Shown here: in pieces, positions 1 to 8,669 of the stretch
How the letters are laid out: each line of letters begins with the position of its first letter
Numbering within the stretch: position 1 is the stretch's first letter
Source: Myxococcales bacterium
Lineage (GTDB): Bacteria; Myxococcota_C; UBA6777
DNA: 29,420 nt
Assembly: GCA_027005175.1 (NCBI GenBank)
Contig: JALTMC010000004.1
Location: forward strand, 1-29,420
Reading direction: 5' to 3'
Notes under the pieces: model-generated
Told to the model about the DNA's origin: nothing
Databases searched by the model: none
Seen by the model: only the letters and a program-made list of their open reading frames with translations
Made by a program: the position numbers and the translations under genes

Positions 1-114
1 GATTTCCAGGACAACCCTGTGCCCTCCCTTGCGTCACATCGTATCTTCCGTGACCAAGAAAGATTTCCAGGACAACCCTGTGCTCTCTCCTGTGTCACAT
101 CGTATCTTCCTTGC
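1..114. repeat. 61-bp tandem duplication at window edge
   Basis: Two adjacent copies of a roughly 61-bp unit start at 1 and 62. Both open with GATTTCCAGGACAACCCTGT and both contain TCACATCGTATCTTCC. They differ at a few bases in the middle, and the second copy is eroded after about 114. Because copy one starts at base 1, further copies may lie upstream. No gene in 1-574 is convincing: the open frames there run through the repeats and have no family resemblance. Confidence 0.75.
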
Positions 115-302
115 CACAAGCTGCAATAGCTATGCCAAAACGAGAAAATACAACTAGCCTATGAAAAGAAAAGGACATTATCGAAAATTCATTTTGTAAT
201 TCTACATTTCCGTCTCGACTTTGACACGATTGTCCCACAGTGAATCCCGAAAGCGAAACAGCGATCCCAAAAGTGAGACATATGAGCCTCGCCGCTGAGT
301 TC

Positions 303-401
303 GGGGACAACCTTCCTATCGAGTTGTATGTCTTTGGGAACAACCTTCCTATCGAGTTGTTTGTCTTTGGGGATTGCCTTCCTATCGGGTTATTTGTATG
401 T
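303..401. repeat. Three 33-bp tandem repeats
   Basis: The word CCTTCCTATCG recurs at 311, 344 and 377, an exact 33-bp period. Copies one and two are nearly identical (ACAACCTTCCTATCGAGTTG) and copy three is more diverged. The period is a multiple of three, so a forward frame stays open across it, but that frame has no ribosome-binding site or recognisable family and I do not call a gene. The array lies upstream of the sigma54-activator gene. Confidence 0.7.
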
Positions 402-415
402 TGTGAGATCCTGTG

Positions 416-444
416 TTGAAGAGAGAAAGGAAAGCATCTATTTT
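416..444 (+). promoter_or_regulatory. Possible sigma70 promoter for the FHA-sigma54 activator gene
   Basis: TTGAAG (416-421) and TATTTT (439-444) are separated by 17 bp on the forward strand, about 130 bp before the chosen ATG at 575. Each hexamer matches the consensus only in part, so this is a weak call based on spacing and position. Confidence 0.25.
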
Positions 445-513
445 CGCAAGAATAAAAGTGTAAGTATAGGTATTGTCAACGACCCCCACTCCACCTGGAC
501 TTCGTCCTGTAGA

Positions 514-541
514 TTCTGCCGGCCCCCCGATCGGCAGGGGG
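514..541. other. GC-rich hairpin in the leader of the activator gene
   Basis: CTGCCG (516-521) and CGGCAG (532-537) can pair. An alternative pairing uses the run of C at 523-528 and the run of G at 537-541. Three Ts follow. It could be a weak terminator or leader structure 35-60 bp before the start codon. There is no proper T-tract. Confidence 0.3.
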
Positions 542-574
542 TTTCCACATCCACAACATAAGAGATTTTTTCTG

Positions 575-1942
575 ATGATACAAACAAAAGGAACACTTGT
601 CGCTTCTGTCGGCATCAAAGGAACAAAGATATCGATTGATGAGGTGTCCCTTGTGATTGTAGGAGGTCCTCACCAGGGACAAGAATATCAACTCCACCAA
701 GAACTGATACGTATCGGACGCTCAGACTGGTGTGATATCGTACTGAGCAAGGATCGAAAAGTGAGCGGAGAGCACTGTGAATGTTGGCTCGATGAGGCCG
801 GTGTGCGGATCAAAGATCTGGGAAGTCGCAACGGTATCTTACTCAACCAGTGCAGGATCTTTGATGCGTATGTAGCACCCGGTGTTCAAGTTCAAGTGGG
901 AGACTCCCTCTTTGAGCTACGGCTTCAAAAAACGCAGCGAAAGCTCTCCATTCTTTATGAAGATGCCAGCGGAAAACTCGTGGGCAAACACCCCAAGATG
1001 AGGAAGCTTTTTTCCTTGCTCTCCAAGATAGGTCCTCGAGATATCCCTGTACTTCTCACAGGAGAAACAGGGACAGGAAAAACCAGCATCGCACGAGCAA
1101 TCCACGAGCAAAGCCCCAGATTTAACGGCCCCTTTGTTGTTGTCAATTGTGGTGCTCTCCCCTCTAGTTTGATTGAATCATCGCTCTTTGGCCACGAAAA
1201 AGGCGCATTTACAAGTGCGGGTCAAAGACATCATGGCTTCTTCGAACAGGCCCAAGGAGGGACTCTTTTTCTCGATGAACTTGGAGAGCTCCCTTTTGAA
1301 CTTCAACCCAAACTCCTCGATGTTCTCGAACGAAAGCGAATTCGCCGCCTCGGAAGTGAGCAAGAGATCCAAGTAGATTTTCGGTTAATCACTGCAACCC
1401 ACCGTGATTTACCTGCTGCCATTGCACAAAAGCAGTTTCGTGAAGATCTCTACTATCGAATGGCTGTCGTAGAACTTGACATTCCACCGTTGCGAGAGAG
1501 AATGGAGGATCTCCCTTTGTTGCTGGAGTATTTAACAGCCAAGCTCTTCCCCAACCGACCGCTCCAAATCACTCCCCAAGCCATCAAAAAACTGCAACAG
1601 CACTTATGGCCGGGAAATGTTCGTGAGTTACAAAATATCCTGGAGAGGAGCCTGTTATTTATCGACAATAATGTACTTGATGCAGATGATATCATGCTAA
1701 AACAACCACGCTTACCGGAAAATACAAGCCAATACACTCCTCCACCTGAACCGGAGCACGATCAACGTGTTAAAACAACACAACGATCACTGCAAGAAAG
1801 ACTCGACATCCAAGAAAAGCAGATCGTCATATCGACACTGGAGTCCTTGAACTGGGACATTCAACAAGCAACAACTGTACTGGGTCTCTCTCGCAGCCGA
1901 CTTTACAGCCGAATCAAGAAATACGGCTTACAACGCCCCTAA
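575..1942 (+). CDS. FHA-domain sigma54-dependent transcriptional activator (AAA+, Fis-type HTH)
   Basis: Predicted cytoplasmic enhancer-binding protein of 455 residues that would use ATP hydrolysis to open sigma54-RNA polymerase promoters. An FHA domain, which binds phosphothreonine, spans about residues 45-90 (IGRS, SGEH, GSRNG), so the input is probably a Ser/Thr kinase signal. The AAA+ domain has Walker A GETGTGKT (163-170), the sigma54-contact loop GAFTSA (210-215, normally GAFTGA), Walker B TLFLDE (230-235) and GNVREL (347-352). A Fis-like helix-turn-helix occupies the last 45 residues. I chose ATG 575 because AAGAG lies just upstream and homology begins after it; an in-frame TTG at 473 would add an unlikely proline-rich tail. 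The gene is monocistronic and converges on the TonB receptor. FHA-sigma54 activators are typical of Myxococcota and relatives. The target genes cannot be read from the sequence. Confidence 0.95.
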   Translation: MIQTKGTLVASVGIKGTKISIDEVSLVIVGGPHQGQEYQLHQELIRIGRSDWCDIVLSKDRKVSGEHCECWLDEAGVRIKDLGSRNGILLNQCRIFDAYVAPGVQVQVGDSLFELRLQKTQRKLSILYEDASGKLVGKHPKMRKLFSLLSKIGPRDIPVLLTGETGTGKTSIARAIHEQSPRFNGPFVVVNCGALPSSLIESSLFGHEKGAFTSAGQRHHGFFEQAQGGTLFLDELGELPFELQPKLLDVLERKRIRRLGSEQEIQVDFRLITATHRDLPAAIAQKQFREDLYYRMAVVELDIPPLRERMEDLPLLLEYLTAKLFPNRPLQITPQAIKKLQQHLWPGNVRELQNILERSLLFIDNNVLDADDIMLKQPRLPENTSQYTPPPEPEHDQRVKTTQRSLQERLDIQEKQIVISTLESLNWDIQQATTVLGLSRSRLYSRIKKYGLQRP

Positions 1943-1955
1943 CTCAGAGCAAATC

Positions 1956-2430
1956 GAAAGCTATCACCCTCAACGAAAGCTATCACCCTCAACAAAAGCT
2001 ATCACTCTCAACGAAAGCTATCACTCTCAACGAAAGCTATCACCCTCAACAAAAGCTATCACTCTCAACGAAAGCTATCACCCTCAACAAAAGCTATCAC
2101 CCTCAACAAAAGCTATCACTCTCAACGAAAGCTATCACCCTCAACAAAAGCTATCACCCTCAACAAAAGCTATCACCCTCAACAAAAGCTATCACTCTCA
2201 ACAAAAGCTATCACTCTCAACAAAAGCTATCACTCTCAACAAAAGCTATCACTCTCAACGAAAGCTATCACTCTCAACGAAAGCTGTCACTCTCAACGAA
2301 AGCTGTCACCCTCAACAAAAGCTATCACTCTCAACAAAAGCTATCACTCTCAACGAAAGCTATCACTCTCAACGAAAGCTATCACTCTCAACGAAAGCTG
2401 TCACCCTCAACGAAAGCTATCACTCTCAAC
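1956..2430. repeat. 25-copy 19-bp tandem array (RAAAGCTRTCACYCTCAAC)
   Basis: Twenty-five units follow each other with an exact 19-bp period and no insertion or deletion. Only three positions vary, all by transitions: first base G/A, eighth base A/G, thirteenth base C/T. Copies 18, 19 and 24 carry the G at the eighth base. The array begins 14 bp after the stop of the forward activator gene and ends at GAGACC (2431), leaving 116 bp before the end of the converging receptor gene. There are no spacers, so it is not a CRISPR array. The remaining bases 2431-2546 show nothing recognisable. Possible roles are a protein-binding array, a structural element between convergent genes or a neutral minisatellite. 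Confidence 0.95.
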
Positions 2431-2546
2431 GAGACCTGAGGTGTGATCCAAAAAAGGGGGCAACCAACTTCCTGCATCTGCGAGAGGTTTGCAATACGAC
2501 GTACTGCTTCATACCAAAGACTCAAAGAAGACATAAGGAAACCGAG

Positions 2547-5243
2547 CTAGAATCCTAATGACACATTAAAGTAGCCATTGATACCGGGTTGTGGGACAAG
2601 AGGGTTATAAATAGGTCCGAGAGCTGTGCGTATACCGAGGTCGTTGTAAGAGGAGTTAAGTAAGTTCTCAACTGTTGCAGAGATGGAGACTTTTTTGGGG
2701 AAGACCCAAGACTCTGGAGGGATCCAAAGATAGCCAGCCGAGAGATGAATAACTGCGGCAAAGTCGGTAGAGACTTGATTGACAGAGAGTTGGATGGAGC
2801 CATCTTGAAGCTGTTCTAGCGTAGATGTGCTACGACCGGAGATAAGGTTGACACGGATGCTTCCGAAGAAATGAGATTCATCGTAAGGATGAGAGCGAAA
2901 GTCCAGGATTAAATTGGATTGAAAGATCGGGAACTCACGTAGGTGAACAGGATTTTGAGCTTCATTGACAAGGTTGGATGCAAAAAGGCGTGGGTATAGC
3001 ACAGAGACATTGGCACTGAAGTTCATCCATTTAAAGAGCTTGACAATGGCGTGGAATCGGCCTCCCCATGTGGTTTGATTCCCTACACTAATGTTGCGGG
3101 TTTCATTTTGTCGATAGACCAGATCCACCAACGCAGTGACATTGTTGAGCCAGTGATGAAAGACACTGAAGGTAAAAAACAAACGCGAAGCAACATTCGT
3201 ATAGATGTTGAATTCGACAGAGTGTTTGTCTTGGGGCAAGAGACCTCGTGCATCGAGAGAGCGATCCAGGGCTCCCCGAGCTGTCTTGCTGGTGACTTCA
3301 CCACTGGCATCTCCAAACAGCTCCCAGTTCGAGGGAGACAGAAAAGCATAGCCATAAGAGAGACGTGTTTGTAGCTTACCTTCCCAGAACTTCGTGATGA
3401 TCGAGGCGCGGCCAATAATAGGAGCGCTGAAGCGATAACATGGGAGGATCGAGCGATCGCAGTTGGGGACAATCTCCAAACGACCTCGAACGAGTTCCCA
3501 GTCACTACGCAAACCAAGATTCGCAAACAGCCAGTCCGTAAATTTAATTTCGGTTTGGACAAACCCTGTGAGATAGAGGTGTTCGTATTGATTTCCAGCA
3601 CCGCGCTCTTTGGAAGGCTCTGCGAAGGTTTCAGGATCAGCTCTGCTCGATGTAACAGCGGGGCCTTGTATAAAAGCCACACCTGCATTCACCCCAACAG
3701 ACATCGAAACTCTACCGTTGAGCAGACGAAAATCAAGCTTGGGCTCTGCTCGAAAAGAGTTAGATACTACATAGGTATACTTGGGCTGCCAGCTATACTC
3801 TTGTGCTGTACAGGGTACGAAGTTTGAACCGCCAGGGACATCCCGACATTTTGGCTGATACAATGTACCACCCACACGAATCGGGTCGCGCAGTGTTGTG
3901 GTTCTGGGAAGAAAATTAACGGAAAGCGAGTTACCTGGCGTTTCATGGCGTTGAAAGACCAGGCTGAGATTAAAATAGATAACAGTCGCTTTTTCTCCAA
4001 CACCGGAAGACCAGAGTTCACTTTTTAAGTGATGCAAAGACAAAGAGAAGTTGCGCACCCACCATTGGGTATTTGTTTGGACATACACAGGCAAGAACTG
4101 CATCCCTTGTCCGGCTCCTGTAGACCACAAATAAAAGCGAAAAAACCAGTTGTCAAAGCGGAAGCCAGCTTCTCCCGAAAAGGAGAGATTGTTGTTGCGA
4201 TAAAAGGGGTTCGCATACAATCCACTGTTGCTGGGATCTTTGAGATAAGCTCGCAACAGGCGCTGTTTGTACTGATCCACAAAGCTATCAAGAGCTGGGT
4301 CATCAAGGGATTTAAAGGCTCCATTTTCTCGATACGAGTTGTAGATATTTTGTCGGTATCGACGTAGAGCGTTGTTCAGGAAGGTATTATTTTCTCGCAG
4401 TATACGAGAGAATCGAGAAAACTTTGGATTGCTCGGGTTGGACCAATTCTCCGGTTTCCACAAAGCATTGTAGTCGCTGTTGCGTTCATCGCTGAAGTAA
4501 AACCGTCCACGAAAGTACCAGGAGAAGAGGCTGAGTGCGAGCTTGGGAAAGATACGTTTGGTATAACTATGCCCTACCATCATGTCCACAGCCCAGCTGT
4601 TGTTTCGGATATCTTTGGTAAAGGAGATATCCCCGTAGCCATCGGCGAGGTCTTCGGCTTTTTTGGTATCAATAAAGATCACACCAGACATAGCGTTGGC
4701 ACCGTACCTCGTGGCGGCAGGACCATAAAAGATGGTGATATTTTTAATAAAATAAACAGAGTATTGGTACGACAGCCAAGTGGATCGACGCCACAGGTCT
4801 TGCTCGCGAACACCATCAATATAAAGCAGAAACTTTTCGTTGTTTTGGGAGATGTCGCCGTCGATCGTGAGGCTGACAAAGCCTTCCCCAAAACCGCCTC
4901 GTGTTGAGAATCCGGGCAGGTCTCGCAAGATCTCATACACAGAGCGATAGCCACGAGCGCGGATTTGTTGGTAGGTAAGAACGATCACCATACCAGGCGT
5001 TTCATTGCTTGAGAGAGCTGACGTTGAACCTGTATCGATCCGATCTTCAATGGGGTTGACACGTTCATCTGCCAGAGCAGATGAGGTCCATCCATAGAGT
5101 AGCCAAACGACAATGCCAAGGAGCGAAAAGAGTCGCAACCACAGTAAGAATCGAGAAATATGAAAGACGCTATCCAAGGATGGTGGAGATTGCGAAGTAG
5201 AGAGCTTCAGGTCCCACCTAAATTCACGAGATTTTGTGGTCAT
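2547..5243 (-). CDS. TonB-dependent outer-membrane receptor
   Basis: Predicted 22-strand outer-membrane beta-barrel with an N-terminal plug, importing an unknown ligand with energy from TonB-ExbBD. A long basic N-terminus is followed by a hydrophobic segment (about residues 32-52) and an SALA-D cleavage-like site. The plug follows (YQQIRARGYRSVYEILRDLP, then YIDGVR, YGPAATRYGANAMSGVI). The rest is rich in alternating aromatic strands, and the protein ends in aromatic F, as outer-membrane barrels do. Length is about 898 residues, in the large range for the family. ATG 5243 is preferred over an in-frame TTG at 5258; neither has a clear Shine-Dalgarno. It starts about 50 bp after the lipoprotein stop, so the two are probably cotranscribed. 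No siderophore or cobalamin genes are adjacent, so the substrate cannot be assigned. I cannot point to a TonB box. Confidence 0.9.
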   Translation of the reverse strand: MTTKSREFRWDLKLSTSQSPPSLDSVFHISRFLLWLRLFSLLGIVVWLLYGWTSSALADERVNPIEDRIDTGSTSALSSNETPGMVIVLTYQQIRARGYRSVYEILRDLPGFSTRGGFGEGFVSLTIDGDISQNNEKFLLYIDGVREQDLWRRSTWLSYQYSVYFIKNITIFYGPAATRYGANAMSGVIFIDTKKAEDLADGYGDISFTKDIRNNSWAVDMMVGHSYTKRIFPKLALSLFSWYFRGRFYFSDERNSDYNALWKPENWSNPSNPKFSRFSRILRENNTFLNNALRRYRQNIYNSYRENGAFKSLDDPALDSFVDQYKQRLLRAYLKDPSNSGLYANPFYRNNNLSFSGEAGFRFDNWFFRFYLWSTGAGQGMQFLPVYVQTNTQWWVRNFSLSLHHLKSELWSSGVGEKATVIYFNLSLVFQRHETPGNSLSVNFLPRTTTLRDPIRVGGTLYQPKCRDVPGGSNFVPCTAQEYSWQPKYTYVVSNSFRAEPKLDFRLLNGRVSMSVGVNAGVAFIQGPAVTSSRADPETFAEPSKERGAGNQYEHLYLTGFVQTEIKFTDWLFANLGLRSDWELVRGRLEIVPNCDRSILPCYRFSAPIIGRASIITKFWEGKLQTRLSYGYAFLSPSNWELFGDASGEVTSKTARGALDRSLDARGLLPQDKHSVEFNIYTNVASRLFFTFSVFHHWLNNVTALVDLVYRQNETRNISVGNQTTWGGRFHAIVKLFKWMNFSANVSVLYPRLFASNLVNEAQNPVHLREFPIFQSNLILDFRSHPYDESHFFGSIRVNLISGRSTSTLEQLQDGSIQLSVNQVSTDFAAVIHLSAGYLWIPPESWVFPKKVSISATVENLLNSSYNDLGIRTALGPIYNPLVPQPGINGYFNVSLGF

Positions 5244-5292
5244 ATGGAATCCAAGCAAGAGATTTTCAGCGTTCAGTCAGCGAAAGGATTGA

Positions 5293-6534
5293 TTATGTCG
5301 GGGGGCGAGAGATTTTGTCAAGAAGAGTTCGAGAGAGTTGATCCTTTGGATTCTGACGCACAGCATCTCGAAGGCTAGATTGAGCGGCCTTGACACGTCC
5401 TGTCTGTATAAACAGCCAGCCCAACACACGATACACAGGGAAGCTGCGATCCAGTCGTCGGATCTCACGCACAGCGAACAACCTCTTTTTGAAGCCTTTG
5501 GTCCACAAGATCCGGGCTTTTTGGTAATCTTTGTATGTGTCTTTCCCCAGCATCGCTGGCAGAGGATAAACGCCCCAGGTCTGTAAGCCCCAGCGAGCGA
5601 TGAACAAAGTTCGCAACCAAAACCGCTGGGTTCGGCTGAGTGTCTTGGAGTTGGGTTTGAGGCCCACACGTTTGAGTAACATTGGATAGTATCCAGTGTA
5701 TTCGATTAACTTACTCGCGATCGTTGCCAACTTGGATTTGCCCCGAGGCACAGAAAAAGGTGCCCCTCCTTCTGCCAAATATGCCTGTAGCAACCGCTCC
5801 ACTTGTTGCAGGGCTCGGTATCCCATCAACTGATAGATCTTCAACCCACGCATTCGCAGAAAGCGAATACCGGCCAAGCGAACCATCTGGTTTCGATAAG
5901 AACCCGACAAACCCTCTCTTCGACGCTCACGCCGAAGCTCCTTCATAAAGATCGTTTCCATGGCGCCCATCTTCAGGCCATCGGCCTCTGCAAACTTCTT
6001 GCGATACCACTTCTCCCTAGCATCCAAGTGCAGAGCAAAGGGGAGCGGATAAAAAACAGTCTTAGGATCGATCTTCGGTAGTGCTTGCCTACGTGGCGCA
6101 GGAGCCTTCGTAAACAATGCACCACCCCGAGGAGTAGGAGTTGTCCCCAAACGAGTCACTGTCGGCCTTTTTCGAGGCTGCACACGTCTTCGAGATAGAG
6201 GGGTTGTCCCCAAACGAGCCACTGTCGGCCTTTTTCGAGGCTGCACACGTGTTCGAGGTAGAGGAGTTGGAGTTACAGGAATTCGAGTTCGCGGGTTGGG
6301 AGCAGGAGTCATCGAAATGATCCGCACCTTACGATGTACAGGAGACGCGCTCTGTGAAGGTGATGAATGTTTCGACACAGCACGCCGTGAGATGGGCTTG
6401 GGCTTGGAGTTCTGTGCGGGACAACCAGCCAAGCAAAGCCCAGCCAGGGCCGACCATCCCAGCATCATCCAAGGCCACCGAAACGATCGTTGAAAAGAAA
6501 ACACGCCAAGTGTTTCGACAAGATTGGGCATCAT
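5293..6534 (-). CDS. Lipoprotein with Pro/Arg-rich linker and C-terminal TPR-like helices
   Basis: A 413-residue protein, not recognised as a named family. A basic N-terminus and hydrophobic stretch end in a lipobox LAGC at about residues 34-37, so it should be lipidated. A linker rich in P, R and T follows and contains two 21-residue copies of TPLxRxRVQPRKRPTVxRLGT. The remainder is helical, and the last 55 residues (VYRVLGWLFIQTGRVKAAQ) resemble a tetratricopeptide repeat. ATG 6534 (or 6531) has GGAG a few bases upstream. It precedes the TonB receptor on the same strand, which suggests an accessory lipoprotein of that receptor, though this rests on position only. The basic, extended linker could cross or bind peptidoglycan, as an inference. 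Confidence 0.8.
   Translation of the reverse strand: MMPNLVETLGVFSFQRSFRWPWMMLGWSALAGLCLAGCPAQNSKPKPISRRAVSKHSSPSQSASPVHRKVRIISMTPAPNPRTRIPVTPTPLPRTRVQPRKRPTVARLGTTPLSRRRVQPRKRPTVTRLGTTPTPRGGALFTKAPAPRRQALPKIDPKTVFYPLPFALHLDAREKWYRKKFAEADGLKMGAMETIFMKELRRERRREGLSGSYRNQMVRLAGIRFLRMRGLKIYQLMGYRALQQVERLLQAYLAEGGAPFSVPRGKSKLATIASKLIEYTGYYPMLLKRVGLKPNSKTLSRTQRFWLRTLFIARWGLQTWGVYPLPAMLGKDTYKDYQKARILWTKGFKKRLFAVREIRRLDRSFPVYRVLGWLFIQTGRVKAAQSSLRDAVRQNPKDQLSRTLLDKISRPPT
6141..6266 (-). repeat. Two 63-bp in-frame repeats inside the lipoprotein gene
   Basis: TTGTCCCCAAACGAG recurs at 6141 and 6204, an exact 63-bp (21-codon) period with few mismatches. The repeats encode the proline/arginine-rich linker just after the lipid anchor, so copy number would change linker length without breaking the frame. 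Confidence 0.8.
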
Positions 6535-6695
6535 TCAGCTCCATACAAGAGGTAGTGCGCCACAAGAATCTCACAGCCAGCAGCACCTTGCAAGGATTTA
6601 ACGGACAAACTTCTGCTACAAAATACAAGTCATCACGATAGACCAACTTCCTCTCACCAAACACACACAAAGAAGTTGGAGGGAATGAAAACCAT

Positions 6696-6980
6696 CTGTG
6701 ACTCATGGGGGAAACGAAACAACAGACCATCTGTGATTCATGGGGGAAACGAAGCGACAGACCATCTGTGATTGATGAAGTGAACACAACAACAAGCGAC
6801 CTGTGATTGATGTAGTGAACACAACAACAAGCGACCTGTGATTGATGAAGTGAACACGACAACAAGCGACCTGTGATTGATGTAGTGAACACAACAACAA
6901 GCGACCTGTGGTTGATGAAGTGAGCACAACAACAAGCGACCTGTGATTGATGAAGTGAACACAACAACAGACTGTCTGTG
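6696..6980. repeat. Eight-copy 35-bp tandem array in two subtypes
   Basis: CTGTG recurs at 6696, 6731, 6766, 6801, 6836, 6871, 6906, 6941 and 6976, an exact 35-bp period giving eight units plus the start of a ninth. Units 1-2 (core TCATGGGGGAAACGAA) differ as a group from units 3-8 (core TGATGAAGTGAACACAACAA). Units 4 and 6 are identical with GTAG, alternating with GAAG in 3, 5 and 7. The array lies between the end of the ribosomal cluster and the lipoprotein start, in 6535-7047. The rest of that gap (6535-6690) shows no gene. All bases belong to repeats, so there are no CRISPR spacers. Confidence 0.9.
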
Positions 6981-6990
6981 TTTAAACGGA

Positions 6991-7015
6991 GAAAGCTCGG
7001 TAGGACCGAGCTTTC
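6991..7015 (-). terminator. Hairpin terminator after rplQ
   Basis: A perfect 11-bp stem GAAAGCTCGGT / ACCGAGCTTTC with a three-base loop lies 33 bp past the rplQ stop. In the direction of transcription it is followed by TCCGTTTAAAC, so the T-tract is short and interrupted. It is the best candidate for the end of the ribosomal cluster transcript. Confidence 0.75.
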
Positions 7016-7047
7016 CTGAGGGATAAGAAACAGAGACAGAAGAAGAT

Positions 7048-7518
7048 TTACTCTGCTGCTGCTTCTTCGATTTCGTCGTCACTTTCGTCGAAGTCGGTAT
7101 CGACTTCGATGGGGGAGTCAACGAGTTGAAGTAGAGAGAGGGGGGAGTTATCACCACGGCGAAAGCCGAGCTTGATCATACGGGTATAGCCGCCGGGTCG
7201 CTCATCGTACCGCTCTGCGAGTTCGGACATAACAGACCGAGCCACTTTCTTTGTGCGGACCACCTGAAGGACCTGACGAAAGAGATGCAAACGACGTGCT
7301 TGGATGGTCTCTTCCGAGGTTCCCTCAGCAAAGGCAGAGGGGAGTCCCTTTTTGCCCATGGTGATGAGTTTTTCGGCGAGGCGACGAACTTCTTTGGCGC
7401 GGGCATCCGTAGTTTGAATATGACCGTGCTCGAGTAAAGACGTCACCATGTTGCGTAGCATCGCCTTACGATGGCTGCTATTGCGGCCCAGGCGACGACC
7501 TGATTTTCGATGTCTCAT
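7048..7518 (-). CDS. rplQ: 50S ribosomal protein L17
   Basis: Large-subunit protein that binds 23S rRNA near the exit-tunnel region. The N-terminus [20 protein letters not shown] is a classic L17 signature and the fold runs to about residue 125. A further 30 residues are acidic ([11 protein letters not shown]), longer than the E. coli protein of 127 residues. ATG 7518 has GAGGAA at the right distance. It lies 17 bp after rpoA, the usual alpha-operon order, and is the last gene before the hairpin terminator. Confidence 0.97.
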   Translation of the reverse strand: MRHRKSGRRLGRNSSHRKAMLRNMVTSLLEHGHIQTTDARAKEVRRLAEKLITMGKKGLPSAFAEGTSEETIQARRLHLFRQVLQVVRTKKVARSVMSELAERYDERPGGYTRMIKLGFRRGDNSPLSLLQLVDSPIEVDTDFDESDDEIEEAAAE

Positions 7519-7535
7519 TGTCTTCCTCTATCGGT

Positions 7536-8537
7536 TCAGATCTTGTCTTTGAGTTGTGGGGGAGGCCATGCGTCTAGTTTTACACCCAGACTCAAGCCCA
7601 TCGTCGACAAAACTTCCTGGATCTCTTTCAGAGATTTACGTCCAAAGTTCTTGGTATTGAGCATTTCTTGCTCGGAGCGTTGGACAAGATCACCGATATA
7701 TCGGATATTGGCTGTGGCCAAACAGTTGGCGGAACGAACCGATAATTCGAGTTCATCGACAGTCTTCAGGAGGTTTTCGTTGAGTGTCTTCTCTTCTTCG
7801 GAGAGCAATGGCTCTTCGGGCTCCTCCACTTCCTCAAAGTTGAGGAAGATGGCGAGCTGTTCTTTGAGAATTTTGGCTGCAAAAGCAACAGCATCATCGG
7901 GCTTGACGGAGCCGTCAGTGAACACCTCAACAGTCAACTTATCGTAGTCCGTACGCTGTTTCACACGGGCGTTGGTCACAAGGAAGTTGACCTTACGCAC
8001 GGGCGAGAACAGCGCATCGACGGGGATAGCATTGATGGGAAGGTCTCCCCACACATCGCGGTCTGATGGCATATAGCCCCGACCGCTGTGTGCCGTCATT
8101 TCGATTTTGAGGTGCGCTCCCGCCATCAAGGTCGCGATGTGTTGATCAGGGTTCAATACATCAACCTGAAGGGGGGTTTGGATGTCTTTGGCTGTGACCG
8201 TTGCGGGTCCCTTGACATCGATGGACAGATGACGATTGCCAGGTCGATAGTCATCAAACTTCAAAATAACTTGTTTGAGGTTGAGGATAATATCAGTGAC
8301 ATCTTCTTTGACGTCAGGCAATGTTGAGAATTCGTGTGAAACACCATCGATCAGGGCAGAGGTAATCGCCGCCCCTTGAATCGATGAGAGCAACACTCGG
8401 CGTAGAGAGTTGCCAAGAGTTACACCAAATCCTCGCTCAAGAGGTTCTGCGACAAACTTCCCGTAGGTATCGGTCAAGCTCTCTTGATCGATCTGAAGGC
8501 TTTTGGGATAGATCAAATCGCGCCAGAAGCTATACAT
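7536..8537 (-). CDS. rpoA: DNA-directed RNA polymerase subunit alpha
   Basis: Alpha subunit of RNA polymerase, 333 residues, close to the usual 329. The N-terminal domain that dimerises and assembles beta and beta-prime is shown by [20 protein letters not shown] (about residues 31-50). An acidic linker ([16 protein letters not shown]) follows. The C-terminal domain that contacts UP-elements and activators contains [11 protein letters not shown], with the conserved DNA-contacting arginine, and [11 protein letters not shown] 8537 has GGAG upstream. In most related genomes rpsD sits between rpsK and rpoA; here only 132 bp separate them. Confidence 0.98.
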   Translation of the reverse strand: MYSFWRDLIYPKSLQIDQESLTDTYGKFVAEPLERGFGVTLGNSLRRVLLSSIQGAAITSALIDGVSHEFSTLPDVKEDVTDIILNLKQVILKFDDYRPGNRHLSIDVKGPATVTAKDIQTPLQVDVLNPDQHIATLMAGAHLKIEMTAHSGRGYMPSDRDVWGDLPINAIPVDALFSPVRKVNFLVTNARVKQRTDYDKLTVEVFTDGSVKPDDAVAFAAKILKEQLAIFLNFEEVEEPEEPLLSEEEKTLNENLLKTVDELELSVRSANCLATANIRYIGDLVQRSEQEMLNTKNFGRKSLKEIQEVLSTMGLSLGVKLDAWPPPQLKDKI

Positions 8538-8669
8538 GAATGTACACTCCGTTGGTTAGTTCCGAGTTCTGAGTTACGAGCGGCCGGTGTTCCGGTTCTG
8601 CATAGCAAGCTACACAAGAAACTGCAACTCAAAAGCCTCGAGGGAGAATGTCTCGATGCCGAAGCTATC
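8538..8669. repeat. rpsK-rpoA gap with degenerate 7-bp repeats; no rpsD
   Basis: The 132-bp gap between rpsK and rpoA holds heptads GTTAGTT, CCGAGTT, CTGAGTT and ACGAG at 8555-8580. The words match those in the rplX-rplE gap (CCGAGTT then YTGAGT). No ORF resembling S4 fits here. The rest of the gap shows a GC-rich stretch (8578-8600) and no other clear signal. Confidence 0.55.

Noticed and set aside
95-343. Reverse-strand ORF of 82 codons
   Set aside because: It runs into the 61-bp repeat, lacks a clear ribosome-binding site and resembles no family.
328-561. Forward ORF of 77 codons across the 33-bp repeats
   Set aside because: It stays open because the repeat period is a multiple of three; the product looks random and overlaps the leader of the activator gene.
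1956-2430. CRISPR array
   Set aside because: The 19-bp units abut with no unique spacers, the units are too short and no cas genes are present.
6696-6980. CRISPR array with 35-bp repeats
   Set aside because: Every base belongs to a repeat unit; there are no variable spacers and no cas genes.
6329-7157. Long repetitive reverse-strand ORFs over the 35-bp array
   Set aside because: They translate the tandem repeat in several frames at once and also overlap the rplQ end and the lipoprotein start.
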